A DNA stretch of 64,000 nt from Ferrovum sp. JA12 (lineage in GTDB: Bacteria > Pseudomonadota > Gammaproteobacteria > Burkholderiales > Ferrovaceae). A program made the translations under genes and the position numbers. The notes under the pieces were generated by a model that saw nothing but the letters and a program-made list of their open reading frames with translations, searched no databases and was not told the origin of the DNA. Positions 54,431-63,214 of the stretch are shown piece by piece. The stretch lies in contig NZ_LJWX01000001.1 of assembly GCF_001431705.1 (NCBI RefSeq), forward strand, positions 62,001 through 126,000, read 5' to 3'. Within the stretch, counting starts at the first letter, position 1. Each line of letters begins with the position of its first letter.

Positions 54431-54466
54431 ATTGGCGAACTCAGCGGAAACTTCCAGTTCGCCAAT
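54431..54466. promoter_or_regulatory. Inverted repeat operator candidate upstream of the HTH gene
   Basis: Perfect arms ATTGGCGAAC (54431-54440) and GTTCGCCAAT (54457-54466) with a 16-base spacer. A third half-site, TGGCGAAC, lies near 54410. The position, 70-110 bases upstream of the HTH gene start, fits an operator. Confidence 0.5.
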
Positions 54467-54482
54467 GGGGCCCAGAATGCAA

Positions 54483-54507
54483 AACGGCGAGCACTGGGCT
54501 CGCCGTT
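54483..54507 (-). terminator. Terminator of hipBA
   Basis: A perfect 10-bp stem AACGGCGAGC with complement, 5-base loop, followed on the minus strand by TTTT. It sits 29 bases after the hipA stop. Confidence 0.75.
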
Positions 54508-54535
54508 CATTCCTGCAAGATGACTCGGAGCGGTT

Positions 54536-55825
54536 TCAGCCCGGCAACGGCACATGCACGCCGTCGGGGGCGTTGATAAAAGCGAAAGGATTGAGAAATT
54601 GGCGTCGCCAGAACAGCGCCTGGTCCACTTCACTCAAGGCTGCCTCTTCACAGATGGTCGGCCATTTCTGCTCAATGGTCTTGACCTGATGGTTGACGAT
54701 CTGAACGGCCTCTTGCTGGCTCAGCAGGAACACCGATGCGGCCGCAATGCAAACACCCACTTGACTGGTTCGCTCTGCGCCACGAATGAGCATGGCTTGC
54801 GAGGCTTGCTGACCGGATCGCGATTGCGGGCAAATGTCGTAGGCGGGCGTTAAGGCCAGTTGGTGTCCGTCCCAAAACGCCGCATGGTTGCGGGCGTGGT
54901 CATCGGTGTTGCCGCACAGGATGTTGAAGACGATTCGAGAGAACAATTCCCGCAAGGTCGCCTTCGGGTTGATGAAGCGGTACCGAATGATCTCGGCCAG
55001 TTTTTCGTAACTGGCGTAGGCTGCCATCATTTCATCGAGTTCGAACATCGTCAGCGCAGACACCATGGCACGTCGGTGCCAATGGCCGTCAGACCACACT
55101 CGGTCAAAGCGCTCGATCAACAGGACATCTTTGCCCAAGGCTCTGCGCAAGTGCACCGGCGCGACATCGAGCCCTACCTCGCGAGCCAAACGCATGGCCA
55201 TGAATTCCGCCTTGACCACACTGTAGAGGTCATTGCTCGCAGAAAACTTGGCGATGAATTTGCGCTCGCCATCTTCCAGCAGCACCTTGGGCCTGGCGCC
55301 GCCCAATGAAGTGCCGTGCAGCAGCGCCTGATCCAGTTCGGGAGAAAGTGGCACACCCCGCTCAACTTTCTCGGCAGCCGTCAGCAGTTCCTCCAGCGAG
55401 GGTTGCTGTGTGTGCCTCGGCACGTAATAGGTCGCAGATTGCTGAAAATCGAGCGCACCAATCCGGTCAGAGCCAGAATCGAGCAAATAGGTCAACTCAT
55501 CCAATTCAACCAGGGCGGCATCCCCACCCTTCATGCCCAATTTGCGATTGATCAGCACGCGCCGCCCCCATGCATCCGGCGAAGCATCACGAATGCAGCT
55601 GGGCATGTTCAAGCCCGGCAGCAGCGCAAGGGCCCCGGGGCGCAGCGGCAACTCTGGCGCATAGAGGGCGATCGCATCCGGGCGGGCCAGATAACTGCGA
55701 CCGTAGTTGAAGACCAAAGCCCCACCTTGTTGGCTGAGCAAGCCGGCCACCACAGGCTCAGCAGCGCCGGGTAGCCAGATCCAGACGTAGGCTTCTGAAT
55801 ACGGGGCATCTTTCTCAGAAGTCAT
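54536..55825 (-). CDS. hipA: HipA-family serine/threonine kinase toxin
   Basis: 429 residues, family length. The N-terminal couple_hipA-like domain is followed by the kinase: KFIAKFSASNDLYSVVKAEF (ATP-binding Lys region), VLLIERFDRVW, and the catalytic loop ILCGNTDDHARNHAAFW with LTPAYDICPQSR as the metal-binding Asp. Characterised HipA toxins phosphorylate aminoacyl-tRNA synthetases (GltX in E. coli) and cause growth arrest. It overlaps hipB by 11 bases. The active-site residues seem intact. Confidence 0.92.
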   Translation of the reverse strand: MTSEKDAPYSEAYVWIWLPGAAEPVVAGLLSQQGGALVFNYGRSYLARPDAIALYAPELPLRPGALALLPGLNMPSCIRDASPDAWGRRVLINRKLGMKGGDAALVELDELTYLLDSGSDRIGALDFQQSATYYVPRHTQQPSLEELLTAAEKVERGVPLSPELDQALLHGTSLGGARPKVLLEDGERKFIAKFSASNDLYSVVKAEFMAMRLAREVGLDVAPVHLRRALGKDVLLIERFDRVWSDGHWHRRAMVSALTMFELDEMMAAYASYEKLAEIIRYRFINPKATLRELFSRIVFNILCGNTDDHARNHAAFWDGHQLALTPAYDICPQSRSGQQASQAMLIRGAERTSQVGVCIAAASVFLLSQQEAVQIVNHQVKTIEQKWPTICEEAALSEVDQALFWRRQFLNPFAFINAPDGVHVPLPG

Positions 55826-56153
55826 CTTTCACCCCCTTGGTACGCGTTCGCACGGCTTTGGGCATCAAGGCCATTTTTTCTCGGTGCAGTGCCAGATGGG
55901 TGGTCAACTGCCGTTGCTCCTGATCAAACAGCGGCACACCACACAGGGTGGCCACCTCGAACACCACACCAATTGAACACCCGGGGTCCCCGCGCTCGAT
56001 GCGTTGCAGCAGGGCACGTGAAATGCCAGCCCGAGCCGCCAGATCCATCGTGGTCATGGCCTTGCCCAAGCGCGCTTCACGCACAAGTTGGCCCAGCAAG
56101 GCCAGCGCATCCAGGCTGTATTGAGAGAGGGGGCGGGAGACTGGCTTAACCAT
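55815..56153 (-). CDS. hipB: HipB-family antitoxin (XRE HTH)
   Basis: 112 residues. HTH: LGKAMTTMDLAARAGISRALLQRIERGDPG. It neutralises HipA and represses the operon. The word GACTCATT occurs twice upstream, 42 bases apart (56160-56167 and 56202-56209), and is a candidate operator. The order hipB-hipA with overlap is standard. Confidence 0.88.
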   Translation of the reverse strand: MVKPVSRPLSQYSLDALALLGQLVREARLGKAMTTMDLAARAGISRALLQRIERGDPGCSIGVVFEVATLCGVPLFDQEQRQLTTHLALHREKMALMPKAVRTRTKGVKDDF

Positions 56154-56206
56154 GAAAAAGACTCATTAACAGATCACGAAGACTAACCATGCAATGTTCA
56201 TGACTC

Positions 56207-56235
56207 ATTGTCTTACTGAATCAAGACAAAGTCAA
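56207..56235 (-). promoter_or_regulatory. hipBA promoter, abutted by an IS element
   Basis: On the minus strand TTGACT (56230-56235), 17 bases, GACAAT (56207-56212). The target-site duplication of the ISNCY-type element starts at 56236, immediately upstream of the -35. One candidate HipB operator (GACTCATT, 56202-56209) overlaps the -10. Confidence 0.6.
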
Positions 56236-56252
56236 GTGACTGACTCACCAAC

Positions 56253-57718
56253 TGTTAGCGCAAAGTAGTAATGTCCGGTTTCTCCCAAATAGAAATGTCC
56301 GCTGGTAGTTAAACTCACGCTGTTAGAAACAGTGGCGGATATTTTGAAGATGGACAAACTCATGAGTCAAAAAGAAGTGAAGCGAGCCCAGATGCTGGAT
56401 CTGTTGACAGAGGGCAAAATCGACCAACAGGAAGCCGCGCGGCGACTGGGTATCACTACCCGCCAGGTGCGCCGCCTGACCCGGCGTTATCAGGCAGCGG
56501 GGCTGTCCGGACTGATCAGCAGGAAGCGCGGCAAGGCATCGAATCGGCGGCTGGACGATGCCATCTGCACGATGGCCATTGATCTCATTGGCGCGCATTA
56601 CAGGGACTTCGGGCCGACGCTGGCCTGCGAGAAGCTGGCCGAACTGCATGAGGTAAATCTGTCTGTCGAGACCACGCGCCAGCTAATGATCAAGGCGGGC
56701 CACTGGCACCCCAGGAAAGGCGGCTCCATATGCGCACACCCGATGCGCGAGCGTCGCGCCCGCTTCGGCGAGATGATCCAGATCGACGGCAGCCCCCACG
56801 ACTGGTTTGAAGACCGCGGCGAATATTGCACTCTGCTGGTATTCATCGACGATGCTACCGGACGGCTGACGCAACTGCGCTTTGCACCGAGCGAAACCAC
56901 GCTGGACTATATGCAGGTGTTGCACGATCATATTCTGGCGCACGGCGTACCTGCGGCGTTGTACTCTGACCGCCACAGCATCTTCCGCATCAACGCCAAG
57001 GAGTCCGATCCGGAGGCCGAAACACAATTCTCGCGTGCGGCGCGCGAGCTGGGAATCGCATGCATCCACGCGCACAGCCCGCAGGCCAAAGGACGCGTGG
57101 AACGCGCCAATCAGACCTTGCAGGACAGGCTGGTCAAGGAAATGCGACTGGCCGGCATCAACAACATGGACGAGGCCAATGCGTGGTTGCCGGGCTATAT
57201 CGAGGACTTCAACAGGCGCTTTGCGGTCGCGCCCAAAGACCCGTCTGACGCGCACCTGGCCTATGCCGGAACACCCGCCAGCCTGATGCGCACCCTGTCG
57301 GTTCAAGTAACGAAAACGCTCTCAAAAAACCTGTCTTGCCAGCATGAAAACCAGTTGCTGCAGGTCGAAACGACGGGCACGGGTCTGGGACTACGGGGCG
57401 CGAAAGTGACGGTGCATCGGCACTTTGACGGCACGTGTGAACTGCTTTGGAGAAAACGCGAATTGACATACAGCGTGATGGACAAACCGGAACGACAGTC
57501 GGCGGTGGCCGATGGCAAATCGGTCAATGCACGAGTCGACAAGGCACTGACTCGGCGCAACACCGGACACAAGCCTGCAGCCAATCACCCCTGGAGAAAA
57601 ATGCCCGTCGGCAAATCCGCCCACGACGGGCAGCGCGCAACACCGTAGCGCAAGGGAAACAGCAAAAGCGGACATTTCTACTTTGCAGGAAAGCGGACAT
57701 TTCTATTTAGCGTTGACA
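56253..57718 (+). mobile_element. ISNCY/IS1202-type insertion sequence (1466 bp)
   Basis: Terminal inverted repeats of about 25 bp start TGTTAGCGCAAAGTAG on the left and TGTCAACGCTAAATAG (complement) on the right, both running into AATGTCCG. A second AATGTCCG copy lies inside each end. A 17-bp target duplication, GTGACTGACTCACCAAC, flanks it (56236-56252 and 57719-57735). The clear duplication shows simple, fairly recent transposition. Confidence 0.9.
56332..57648 (+). CDS. ISNCY-family (IS1202-like) transposase
   Basis: 438 residues from a GTG start (the ATG at 56350 is an alternative). N-terminal HTH: IDQQEAARRLGITTRQVRRL. DDE integrase core: EMIQIDGSPHDWFEDRG (first Asp), ALYSDRHSIFR (second Asp) and SPQAKGRVERANQTLQDRL (Glu). 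A basic C-terminal tail follows. Frame intact, so transposition competence is plausible. Confidence 0.94.
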   Translation: MADILKMDKLMSQKEVKRAQMLDLLTEGKIDQQEAARRLGITTRQVRRLTRRYQAAGLSGLISRKRGKASNRRLDDAICTMAIDLIGAHYRDFGPTLACEKLAELHEVNLSVETTRQLMIKAGHWHPRKGGSICAHPMRERRARFGEMIQIDGSPHDWFEDRGEYCTLLVFIDDATGRLTQLRFAPSETTLDYMQVLHDHILAHGVPAALYSDRHSIFRINAKESDPEAETQFSRAARELGIACIHAHSPQAKGRVERANQTLQDRLVKEMRLAGINNMDEANAWLPGYIEDFNRRFAVAPKDPSDAHLAYAGTPASLMRTLSVQVTKTLSKNLSCQHENQLLQVETTGTGLGLRGAKVTVHRHFDGTCELLWRKRELTYSVMDKPERQSAVADGKSVNARVDKALTRRNTGHKPAANHPWRKMPVGKSAHDGQRATP

Positions 57719-57792
57719 GTGACTGACTCACCAACAAGTCAGAAGGCTCTTGCGGGTCTATTAATGAGCCATTTCAAGCCAAGCCGCGATGC

Positions 57793-58278
57793 TCAGGCTG
57801 AAAACCCAAACAGCCTGCGCTGCTCCTCCCAGTCCCGTGGCAACGGCTCATGCCGTCCACGCAGTGTCTGCAAATTGAGATGCCGAGGCTGTTTTCCGTC
57901 GAGGACGGCTTCGATGATGTCCGGCGCCAGCATGGTCATGCGCAGCACTTCGGCGACCCAGCCCTGCTCCAATTTCATTGATCGGGACAGATCTCGGATG
58001 GTGGCGAATTTGCCTTGATCGAGCAGCTTCTGCCAGTAGAACGCTTTGCCCAAAGCGCGGATCATGGAAATGTCCTCGCCACCAGAACCAAGGGCCGAAT
58101 GCTCGCCGGGAGGCGGCGTCATCACCTTGTGGTTTCGCTTGCGCCTTATCGTCAGCGGCACCATCGTCACGCGCTGCTGCCCAGTGATGTAGTTGCGGGC
58201 GTCCTGGCCAATCTCGATGCGCACGTTGCTCTGCCGACTGTTCTCCGAGCGGGTGACAGGGGTATCGGTGTTTTTCAT
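57793..58278 (-). CDS. Recombinase-associated ParB-like HTH protein
   Basis: 161 residues. The C-terminal third carries a ParB-type HTH (FATIRDLSRSMKLEQGWVAE, then MTMLAPDIIEAVLDGKQP). The N-terminal half is basic and polar. The start overlaps the recombinase stop by four bases, so it is the last gene of the recombinase operon. Such proteins are often found just after DUF2924-linked recombinases; the role is unknown but DNA binding near the attachment site is likely. Confidence 0.78.
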   Translation of the reverse strand: MKNTDTPVTRSENSRQSNVRIEIGQDARNYITGQQRVTMVPLTIRRKRNHKVMTPPPGEHSALGSGGEDISMIRALGKAFYWQKLLDQGKFATIRDLSRSMKLEQGWVAEVLRMTMLAPDIIEAVLDGKQPRHLNLQTLRGRHEPLPRDWEEQRRLFGFSA

Positions 58279-59690
58279 GCGTATACCTCCTCGGCTGCAC
58301 CCTTGGTTTCTTTAACCAGCGGGTGGTTGTGAATGTCGTCACTGAAACCCAGCCAGCCGTCCTCGCGCCACAGAATATCCAGGCCACGCTCGTGCAGATG
58401 GACCTGCTCGATCAGCAACTGCGTGATCCGCTGTTGCTCCTTCGGGAACAGTTGGTCCCACACGGCGCCAATGCGCTGCATGGCCACCACCACTTGTGCT
58501 TCCTCGAGTTTGGCGCCCTTGGGATGTTTTTGACAGGAACGCCATGTCGCCAGCATCAACTCTGGCGCACACAACGCCTTGTGGATCTGCTCCAGTACCG
58601 CCGTCTCGATCTCGGCTGCAGGCAATGGCCCCATTTCGATGAGGCCAGGCGCGAGTGTTGCACCGGCATTACGGCGTTTGTGAAGATACGGCACGTAGTA
58701 CCGATACAAGCGTCCGCTTTTCTTGCGCGTGAAACTGTGGATCATCAGCTGTCCATCGGGTGCGTAGAGCAACCCCGTGAGCAGAGCAGAGTGCTGAGTG
58801 ATCGACTTGCGTGGGCCCTGTTTGCGGCGCTCAATAAACGCATGGACAAGGTCCCATGTGTCTTGATCAATGATGGCTTCGTGCAGGCCAGGGTAGCTTT
58901 TGTCTTTGTGCTGGACCTCGCCAAGGTAGATCCGGTTGCGCAGCAATTTGAAAAGGTACTGCTGATCGATGGGACGGCCTTCGCGGAATTGACCATTCTG
59001 TGTTTGCCATGCCTTGGTGGTCCGCCCCTCGATTTCCAATTCACGCACGATCTCTGCGGCCGAGCCATGCTCACCATAGCGTCGGAAGATGGACCGCACT
59101 AAATCTGCTTCCGGCTCGTTCACCACAAGTTTGCGGTCGACGACGTCGTACCCGAGTGGCGGCGTACCACCCATCCACATGCCTTTGGCCTTGCTGGCGG
59201 CAATTTTGTCGCGAATACGCTCGCCGGTGACTTCCCGTTCGAATTGGGCAAACGACAACATCACGTTGAGCATCAGGCGCCCCATTGATGTCGCAGTATT
59301 GAATTGCTGGGTGACGGAGACAAAGGAGACGTCATGTCGATCAAAGACTTCGACCAGCTTGGCGAAATCCGTCAGGTTGCGTGTCAGACGATCGATTTTG
59401 TAGACGACCACGATATCGATCTTGCCGGCGTCGATATCAGCCATCAGCCGCCTGAGACCTGGTCGCTCGATGTTGCCACCGGAGAAACCGCCATCGTCAT
59501 AGCCGTCCTGCAAAGCGATCCAGCCTTCGTGACGTTGACTGGCGACGTAGGCAAGCCCTGCATCCCGCTGCGCCTCCAGGCTGTTGTACTCCATGTCCAG
59601 ACCCTCATCGGTGGACTTGCGGGTGTAAACCGCGCAGCGTTTGCGAGGGGCGAGTGCAGCAGGCGCTGGTGTGTTGCGCTGGTTTTTCAT
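58275..59690 (-). CDS. Large serine recombinase, third in the window
   Basis: 471 residues from the ATG at 59690, overlapping the DUF2924 stop (ATGA). Catalytic Ser26 in CAVYTRKSTDEGLDMEYNS, DGYDDGGFSGGNIERPGLRR, and YKIDRLTRNLTDFAKLVEV. DNA-binding domain near IVRELEIEGRTTKAW and YLFKLLRNRIYLGEV. The C-terminal half has no obvious zinc Cys cluster but ends with a helical region. It is the complete paralogue of the gene truncated at position 1, in the same orientation. Confidence 0.94.
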   Translation of the reverse strand: MKNQRNTPAPAALAPRKRCAVYTRKSTDEGLDMEYNSLEAQRDAGLAYVASQRHEGWIALQDGYDDGGFSGGNIERPGLRRLMADIDAGKIDIVVVYKIDRLTRNLTDFAKLVEVFDRHDVSFVSVTQQFNTATSMGRLMLNVMLSFAQFEREVTGERIRDKIAASKAKGMWMGGTPPLGYDVVDRKLVVNEPEADLVRSIFRRYGEHGSAAEIVRELEIEGRTTKAWQTQNGQFREGRPIDQQYLFKLLRNRIYLGEVQHKDKSYPGLHEAIIDQDTWDLVHAFIERRKQGPRKSITQHSALLTGLLYAPDGQLMIHSFTRKKSGRLYRYYVPYLHKRRNAGATLAPGLIEMGPLPAAEIETAVLEQIHKALCAPELMLATWRSCQKHPKGAKLEEAQVVVAMQRIGAVWDQLFPKEQQRITQLLIEQVHLHERGLDILWREDGWLGFSDDIHNHPLVKETKGAAEEVYA

Positions 59691-60154
59691 GCTGCTTCCC
59701 TCTTCTTGGTCTTGAGGCCAAAAAACATCGGCCCAGACCATGGAGAGCCGGTGATGACCTTGGCGACTGCGGTGAGACTCGTGAAGCGTTGGTCCCGATA
59801 TTCAAAGTCGCGCATGCCTCGAACCGTCACCTTGTGCTCGACGTCGTCATAGACGCGGGTGAGGACCGTGCCTGGAAGCAGGCGGTCAGCATCGCGGCGT
59901 AATCGGGGCGGCAGGATGCCGGTCTCGCCAATTTCTTCGAGCTTGCGGCACACAGAAGCTTTCAGGCCACCGAACGCGCGTTCCTGAATTTTGTATGCCA
60001 GTCGGGATTCGAGCCAAGTCCGGTGATGGTGATTCGGGCGCTCGTCAAAATGCTCATCCCATAGAGCCCAGAGGTTGTCCATGGGCAGGTGGGACAGTTG
60101 TGCGACCCGGGCGGCAACGGCGGCGGTGTGGGGCTGTGGTGCGTGTGGTGTCAT
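59687..60154 (-). CDS. DUF2924 family protein (right copy)
   Basis: 155 residues, same landmarks as the left copy: LPMDNLWALWDEHFDERP, RTWLESRLAYKIQERAFG and a C-terminal SPWSGPMFFGL. ATGA overlaps on both sides keep it in the coupled small ORF-DUF2924-recombinase operon. Function unknown. Confidence 0.85.
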   Translation of the reverse strand: MTPHAPQPHTAAVAARVAQLSHLPMDNLWALWDEHFDERPNHHHRTWLESRLAYKIQERAFGGLKASVCRKLEEIGETGILPPRLRRDADRLLPGTVLTRVYDDVEHKVTVRGMRDFEYRDQRFTSLTAVAKVITGSPWSGPMFFGLKTKKREAA

Positions 60155-60375
60155 GCGTGAATTCCTTCTTCTTGATAGAGGTTTGCATTCACGCGCTGGT
60201 GGGCAGAAAAGCCAAGGTCAACCCCGTCTTTTACGTCCGGTGTGGACGAGTAGTCACACGCTGATTTCTCGGCACGCAGGCGCAGGATCGCCATGGCGAG
60301 CAAGTCAGCGATTTCTTGTTGGGGAGGGCGCGGCCGGTCGGCATTCGCGCAGAAGGAAGGTTTGTCGATTTGCAT
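60151..60375 (-). CDS. Small conserved ORF heading the recombinase operon (right copy)
   Basis: 74 residues, homologous to 1304-1540: QQEIADLLAMAILRLR, then VDLGFSAHQRVNANLY. The start codon is embedded in the same GAAAGCCTGCCATG context as in the left copy. The N-terminal 15 residues differ between copies. No recognised domain. Confidence 0.68.
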   Translation of the reverse strand: MQIDKPSFCANADRPRPPQQEIADLLAMAILRLRAEKSACDYSSTPDVKDGVDLGFSAHQRVNANLYQEEGIHA

Positions 60376-60476
60376 GGCAGGCTTTCATGTGGAAAACGCT
60401 GCTTATGCTATGGACAGGGGGTGCTCCGCGTAACGTGTTTTAGCGGAGATCAGAGCGATTGAGCGCCAGATGCCAA

Positions 60477-61403
60477 TCAAGCCCTGCCGCTGCCATGCGA
60501 GCCGAATTGGTCAAAGCTGTCGACGGTTTCCTCGTCCTGCCACGACCGATCCCATGATCTTGGCGCCGCGCTCTCAAGCAGCAGTAGCGACAGGATCCGA
60601 TCACGCGCACCGTACGTGTGCTTGAACTCGGTCAGCGTGATGTCGGCGGATTCGTCTGGACACCATACGTCGGCCGGCATGTCGATGCCGTTCCATTCTT
60701 GCGCAATATCTGGGTCAGCGGCCAGCGTTTCCGGCAACGGTTCTTGCGGGTCATCCGTGCGCCGGATACGTGCCCGCGTCTTGATGGCGCTGCTGCTACG
60801 CCACTCGTACTTGGCGAATCCGTTGTCCCAATAGACCAGGATCGCGCGCTGCGGCGTGAACTTGATGAACCGGATGCACAGGGACTCGAACGACACCTGG
60901 AAGCGTTTGGCAAGAGCGCTGAGGATGTGCAGATCAATGCGCCGGTCGGAAATCGCGTCGCGCAGCAGGTCGCCAGGAATCAACAGGTTGCTGGCAAAGT
61001 CATCTGCCTCGCGCTCGATGTTGCGCAGGAGGTCTGCACCGGAGAAGACGCTTTCTTTGTCACAGCTAAAGCTGGGGCGCTGGCCACGGTGCAAGACGAA
61101 GTGGCCCAGCTCATGGGCGATGGTGAACCGCTGGCGCTCGGCGGGTGACTTGCCGTTGAAGAAGATGCCCCACTCGGTGTCATCCTGTGGGTTGCGCACC
61201 AGCATGCCTTCGCAGCTGGCCAGGCCATGCGCCATCGGCGCCTTGATTTCGCGAACGCCCTGACCGTAGGGGGTGTCCGGCAGCATCTGGCGGACGAGGT
61301 CCAGATCAATGGCGTCAGGTGCAGACCCTTGGTGCCATGCGCGCATCCATTTGTGGATGTTGTTGGCCGCGATGGAGCCGGTGAGGGCCTGCCCTGTGCT
61401 CAT
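60477..61403 (-). CDS. ImmA/IrrE family metallopeptidase (right copy)
   Basis: 308 residues. Catalytic motif QRFTIAHELGHFVLH with HELGH at residues 97-101; downstream acidic residue in IEREADDFASNLLIP. Then a diverged C-terminal region with FTPQRAILVYWDNG (compare LTPQRAVLVMSQNG in the left copy) and an acidic end (WDRSWQDEETVDSFDQF). It lies three bases after the XRE repressor stop. Probably a protease acting on that repressor (family knowledge plus context). Confidence 0.88.
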   Translation of the reverse strand: MSTGQALTGSIAANNIHKWMRAWHQGSAPDAIDLDLVRQMLPDTPYGQGVREIKAPMAHGLASCEGMLVRNPQDDTEWGIFFNGKSPAERQRFTIAHELGHFVLHRGQRPSFSCDKESVFSGADLLRNIEREADDFASNLLIPGDLLRDAISDRRIDLHILSALAKRFQVSFESLCIRFIKFTPQRAILVYWDNGFAKYEWRSSSAIKTRARIRRTDDPQEPLPETLAADPDIAQEWNGIDMPADVWCPDESADITLTEFKHTYGARDRILSLLLLESAAPRSWDRSWQDEETVDSFDQFGSHGSGRA

Positions 61404-61406
61404 AGC

Positions 61407-61748
61407 TCAGTCTCCGCTTTTGCCCTTGTCGGGGAACGCGATCTGGAGCAGTTGCCGGTAACGGTCTTTCTCCTCATCGGTCATGCCGGCGTACTCGCGG
61501 AAAAACTGGACATCTTCGGGGCTGGCTTCAGGCACTGCCTGCAAGGGCTCACCCATGACGTCTTCCATCGTCACGCCCAGCACCTTGGCCAACCCGCGCA
61601 CCCGCTCGGCGGATGGACGCTGGCCTTCCTTCATTTCCAGTTCCCAGATGTAAGCCTTGGTGCAGCCGACGGCGTCGGCTACCTGCTGGAGGGTCAGCCC
61701 CTTCGCCTCACGCAAGCGCCGCAGGCGTGCTCCGAATGCCGAAGCCAT
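61407..61748 (-). CDS. XRE-family repressor (right copy)
   Basis: 113 residues. HTH: GLTLQQVADAVGCTKAYIWELE, followed by a C-terminal part (TMEDVMGEPLQAVPEASPED) and a helical tail. AGGAG lies seven bases before the ATG. It is divergent from the gene at 61979. Intergenic half-sites TGTTCA (61764-61769) and TGAACA (61823-61828) form a widely spaced inverted pair that could be its operator, related to the GAACA repeats on the left. Confidence 0.86.
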   Translation of the reverse strand: MASAFGARLRRLREAKGLTLQQVADAVGCTKAYIWELEMKEGQRPSAERVRGLAKVLGVTMEDVMGEPLQAVPEASPEDVQFFREYAGMTDEEKDRYRQLLQIAFPDKGKSGD

Positions 61749-61830
61749 GGCGATGCTCCTGTGTGTTCAATGTTTGGACTTTTTTAGTATAGCAGCGAGA
61801 CACCAATGTCCGCCAGATGTGCTGAACAGA

Positions 61831-61859
61831 TTGACAAGCGGAAATACGCGGGACACAAT
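61831..61859 (+). promoter_or_regulatory. Promoter for the unknown pair, right module
   Basis: TTGACA (61831-61836), 17 bases, CACAAT (61854-61859), 120 bases before the gene at 61979. A TGAACA half-site lies two bases upstream of the -35. The arrangement parallels the left module closely. Confidence 0.6.
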
Positions 61860-61978
61860 CGCCCTGTATCACGTTACTTTACTTGTACGCGATATCCGTT
61901 TAGTAACTTAGTCGCCGGCTAGCGCACCAAGACTTCGGTCCGCAGACCTCCGACACCTCCTCGGAAAGGACCGCCAAC

Positions 61979-63211
61979 ATGAAAAAAACCTGGATCGACC
62001 TGCTGTGTGAGTTGCCCGTGGACGCCACCTTGCGTGAGTTCCTGACGGGCCATGGGCTGCAGATGCCTGACGACTTTGCTTGGACTGACAAGCCCGAGAC
62101 CACGCAAACCCTGATCGCGGCATTGCTCGGCTGCCCGGACATGGCCGTGCGCGACACGGTGGCCGCCAAACTGCGTGCCAGTGTCGCTCTTGGCGATTCG
62201 GCCGGATCGCAGGCCATGTTCCAGGTGGCCACCGGTGACGGAGCTGCCTTGACAGCACTGGCCACATGCAAGAGCGACATCCATCGCTCGTTCTGGCTGT
62301 ACGTCAAGCACCCGGAACTGTTTGACCGTGCCGGTGATGTGGATCACTTCGAGCGCCAATCGGCCAACGCCCAGCAGCATGACTTGGGCGTCAAAACCAT
62401 CCCCGACACATCGGATGCCGCCCTGGCCGCACTGCGCGCCGATGTTTCGGCCTTCTACCAGCGCGAGTTGCAGTGCGGTGACCGCAGCAAGGCCTACGTC
62501 ATGGAGCGCAGCCCCGGCGTTTTCCTGCTGAGCGTCCACGTCAAGGACCTGTCGACGGTCCAATTGGAATTCCAGGGGGATGACCTCAAGCGCCGCGTCG
62601 GCAACCCCAACATCCACTCGGTGCTGGAGTACTCGACACGCACCGGCGTCACCCGCTCGCTGGTCAAGGGCGGGGCCAAATACCACCAGATGCTGCTCAA
62701 GGCGTTCGCCGAACATCTGCTGCACACAACTCTCGATGCGCAACGTTTGAAGGCACCGACGCTCGATTTGTCGGCGCTGCGGCTGGGATTTAATGTGCCG
62801 CAGGCGCAGACCGACGGCTTCAACGTGCTGCAGGTGAAATCGATCAGCCTGCTCAGCCCTGACAACCAGTTGAAGCTTGACTGCACGGCCATGGCGGCAA
62901 GCGAGCACCGCTGCGTCACCGACCTGCTGACTGAAAAGCTGCCGGGCCCGTTGTCGGAGAACTGGTTGGTCACCGCTGTGCAGATCAACCTGTACTACCC
63001 ACCCGAGCCGGGCAAGTCGAAGGCGAAATTGGTGACCATCGAGATCACCCGCAAAGGGCGGCTGAATCTGCACAAGTTCGACGCGCCATTGCAGGCGCAG
63101 TTGGAGGGCTACCTGGTGGCTCTTGGCATTCTGACCAAGGGGCAGACGCTCAATGCGCAGGAGGTGACGATAGGGGATGGTCAGGATCTGCAACCCGCCT
63201 ACCAGGACTGA
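61979..63211 (+). CDS. Unrecognised ~410-aa protein, first gene of the unknown pair (right copy)
   Basis: 410 residues, same family and layout as 3545-4780: an N-terminal helical region (WIDLLCELPVDATLREF), IHRSFWLYVKHPELFDRA, a strand-rich centre (PGVFLLSVHVKDLSTVQLEF) and GGAKYHQMLLKAFAEHLL, which aligns with GGAKTQQTLLEHLGKHVF of the left copy. Late strands (NWLVTAVQINLYYPPE) match VSLYFEPL on the left. Sequence identity looks low, yet length and order are kept, which points to a functional family rather than a recent duplication. AAAGGACCGCC precedes the ATG. Confidence 0.85.
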   Translation: MKKTWIDLLCELPVDATLREFLTGHGLQMPDDFAWTDKPETTQTLIAALLGCPDMAVRDTVAAKLRASVALGDSAGSQAMFQVATGDGAALTALATCKSDIHRSFWLYVKHPELFDRAGDVDHFERQSANAQQHDLGVKTIPDTSDAALAALRADVSAFYQRELQCGDRSKAYVMERSPGVFLLSVHVKDLSTVQLEFQGDDLKRRVGNPNIHSVLEYSTRTGVTRSLVKGGAKYHQMLLKAFAEHLLHTTLDAQRLKAPTLDLSALRLGFNVPQAQTDGFNVLQVKSISLLSPDNQLKLDCTAMAASEHRCVTDLLTEKLPGPLSENWLVTAVQINLYYPPEPGKSKAKLVTIEITRKGRLNLHKFDAPLQAQLEGYLVALGILTKGQTLNAQEVTIGDGQDLQPAYQD

Positions 63212-63214
63212 TCG

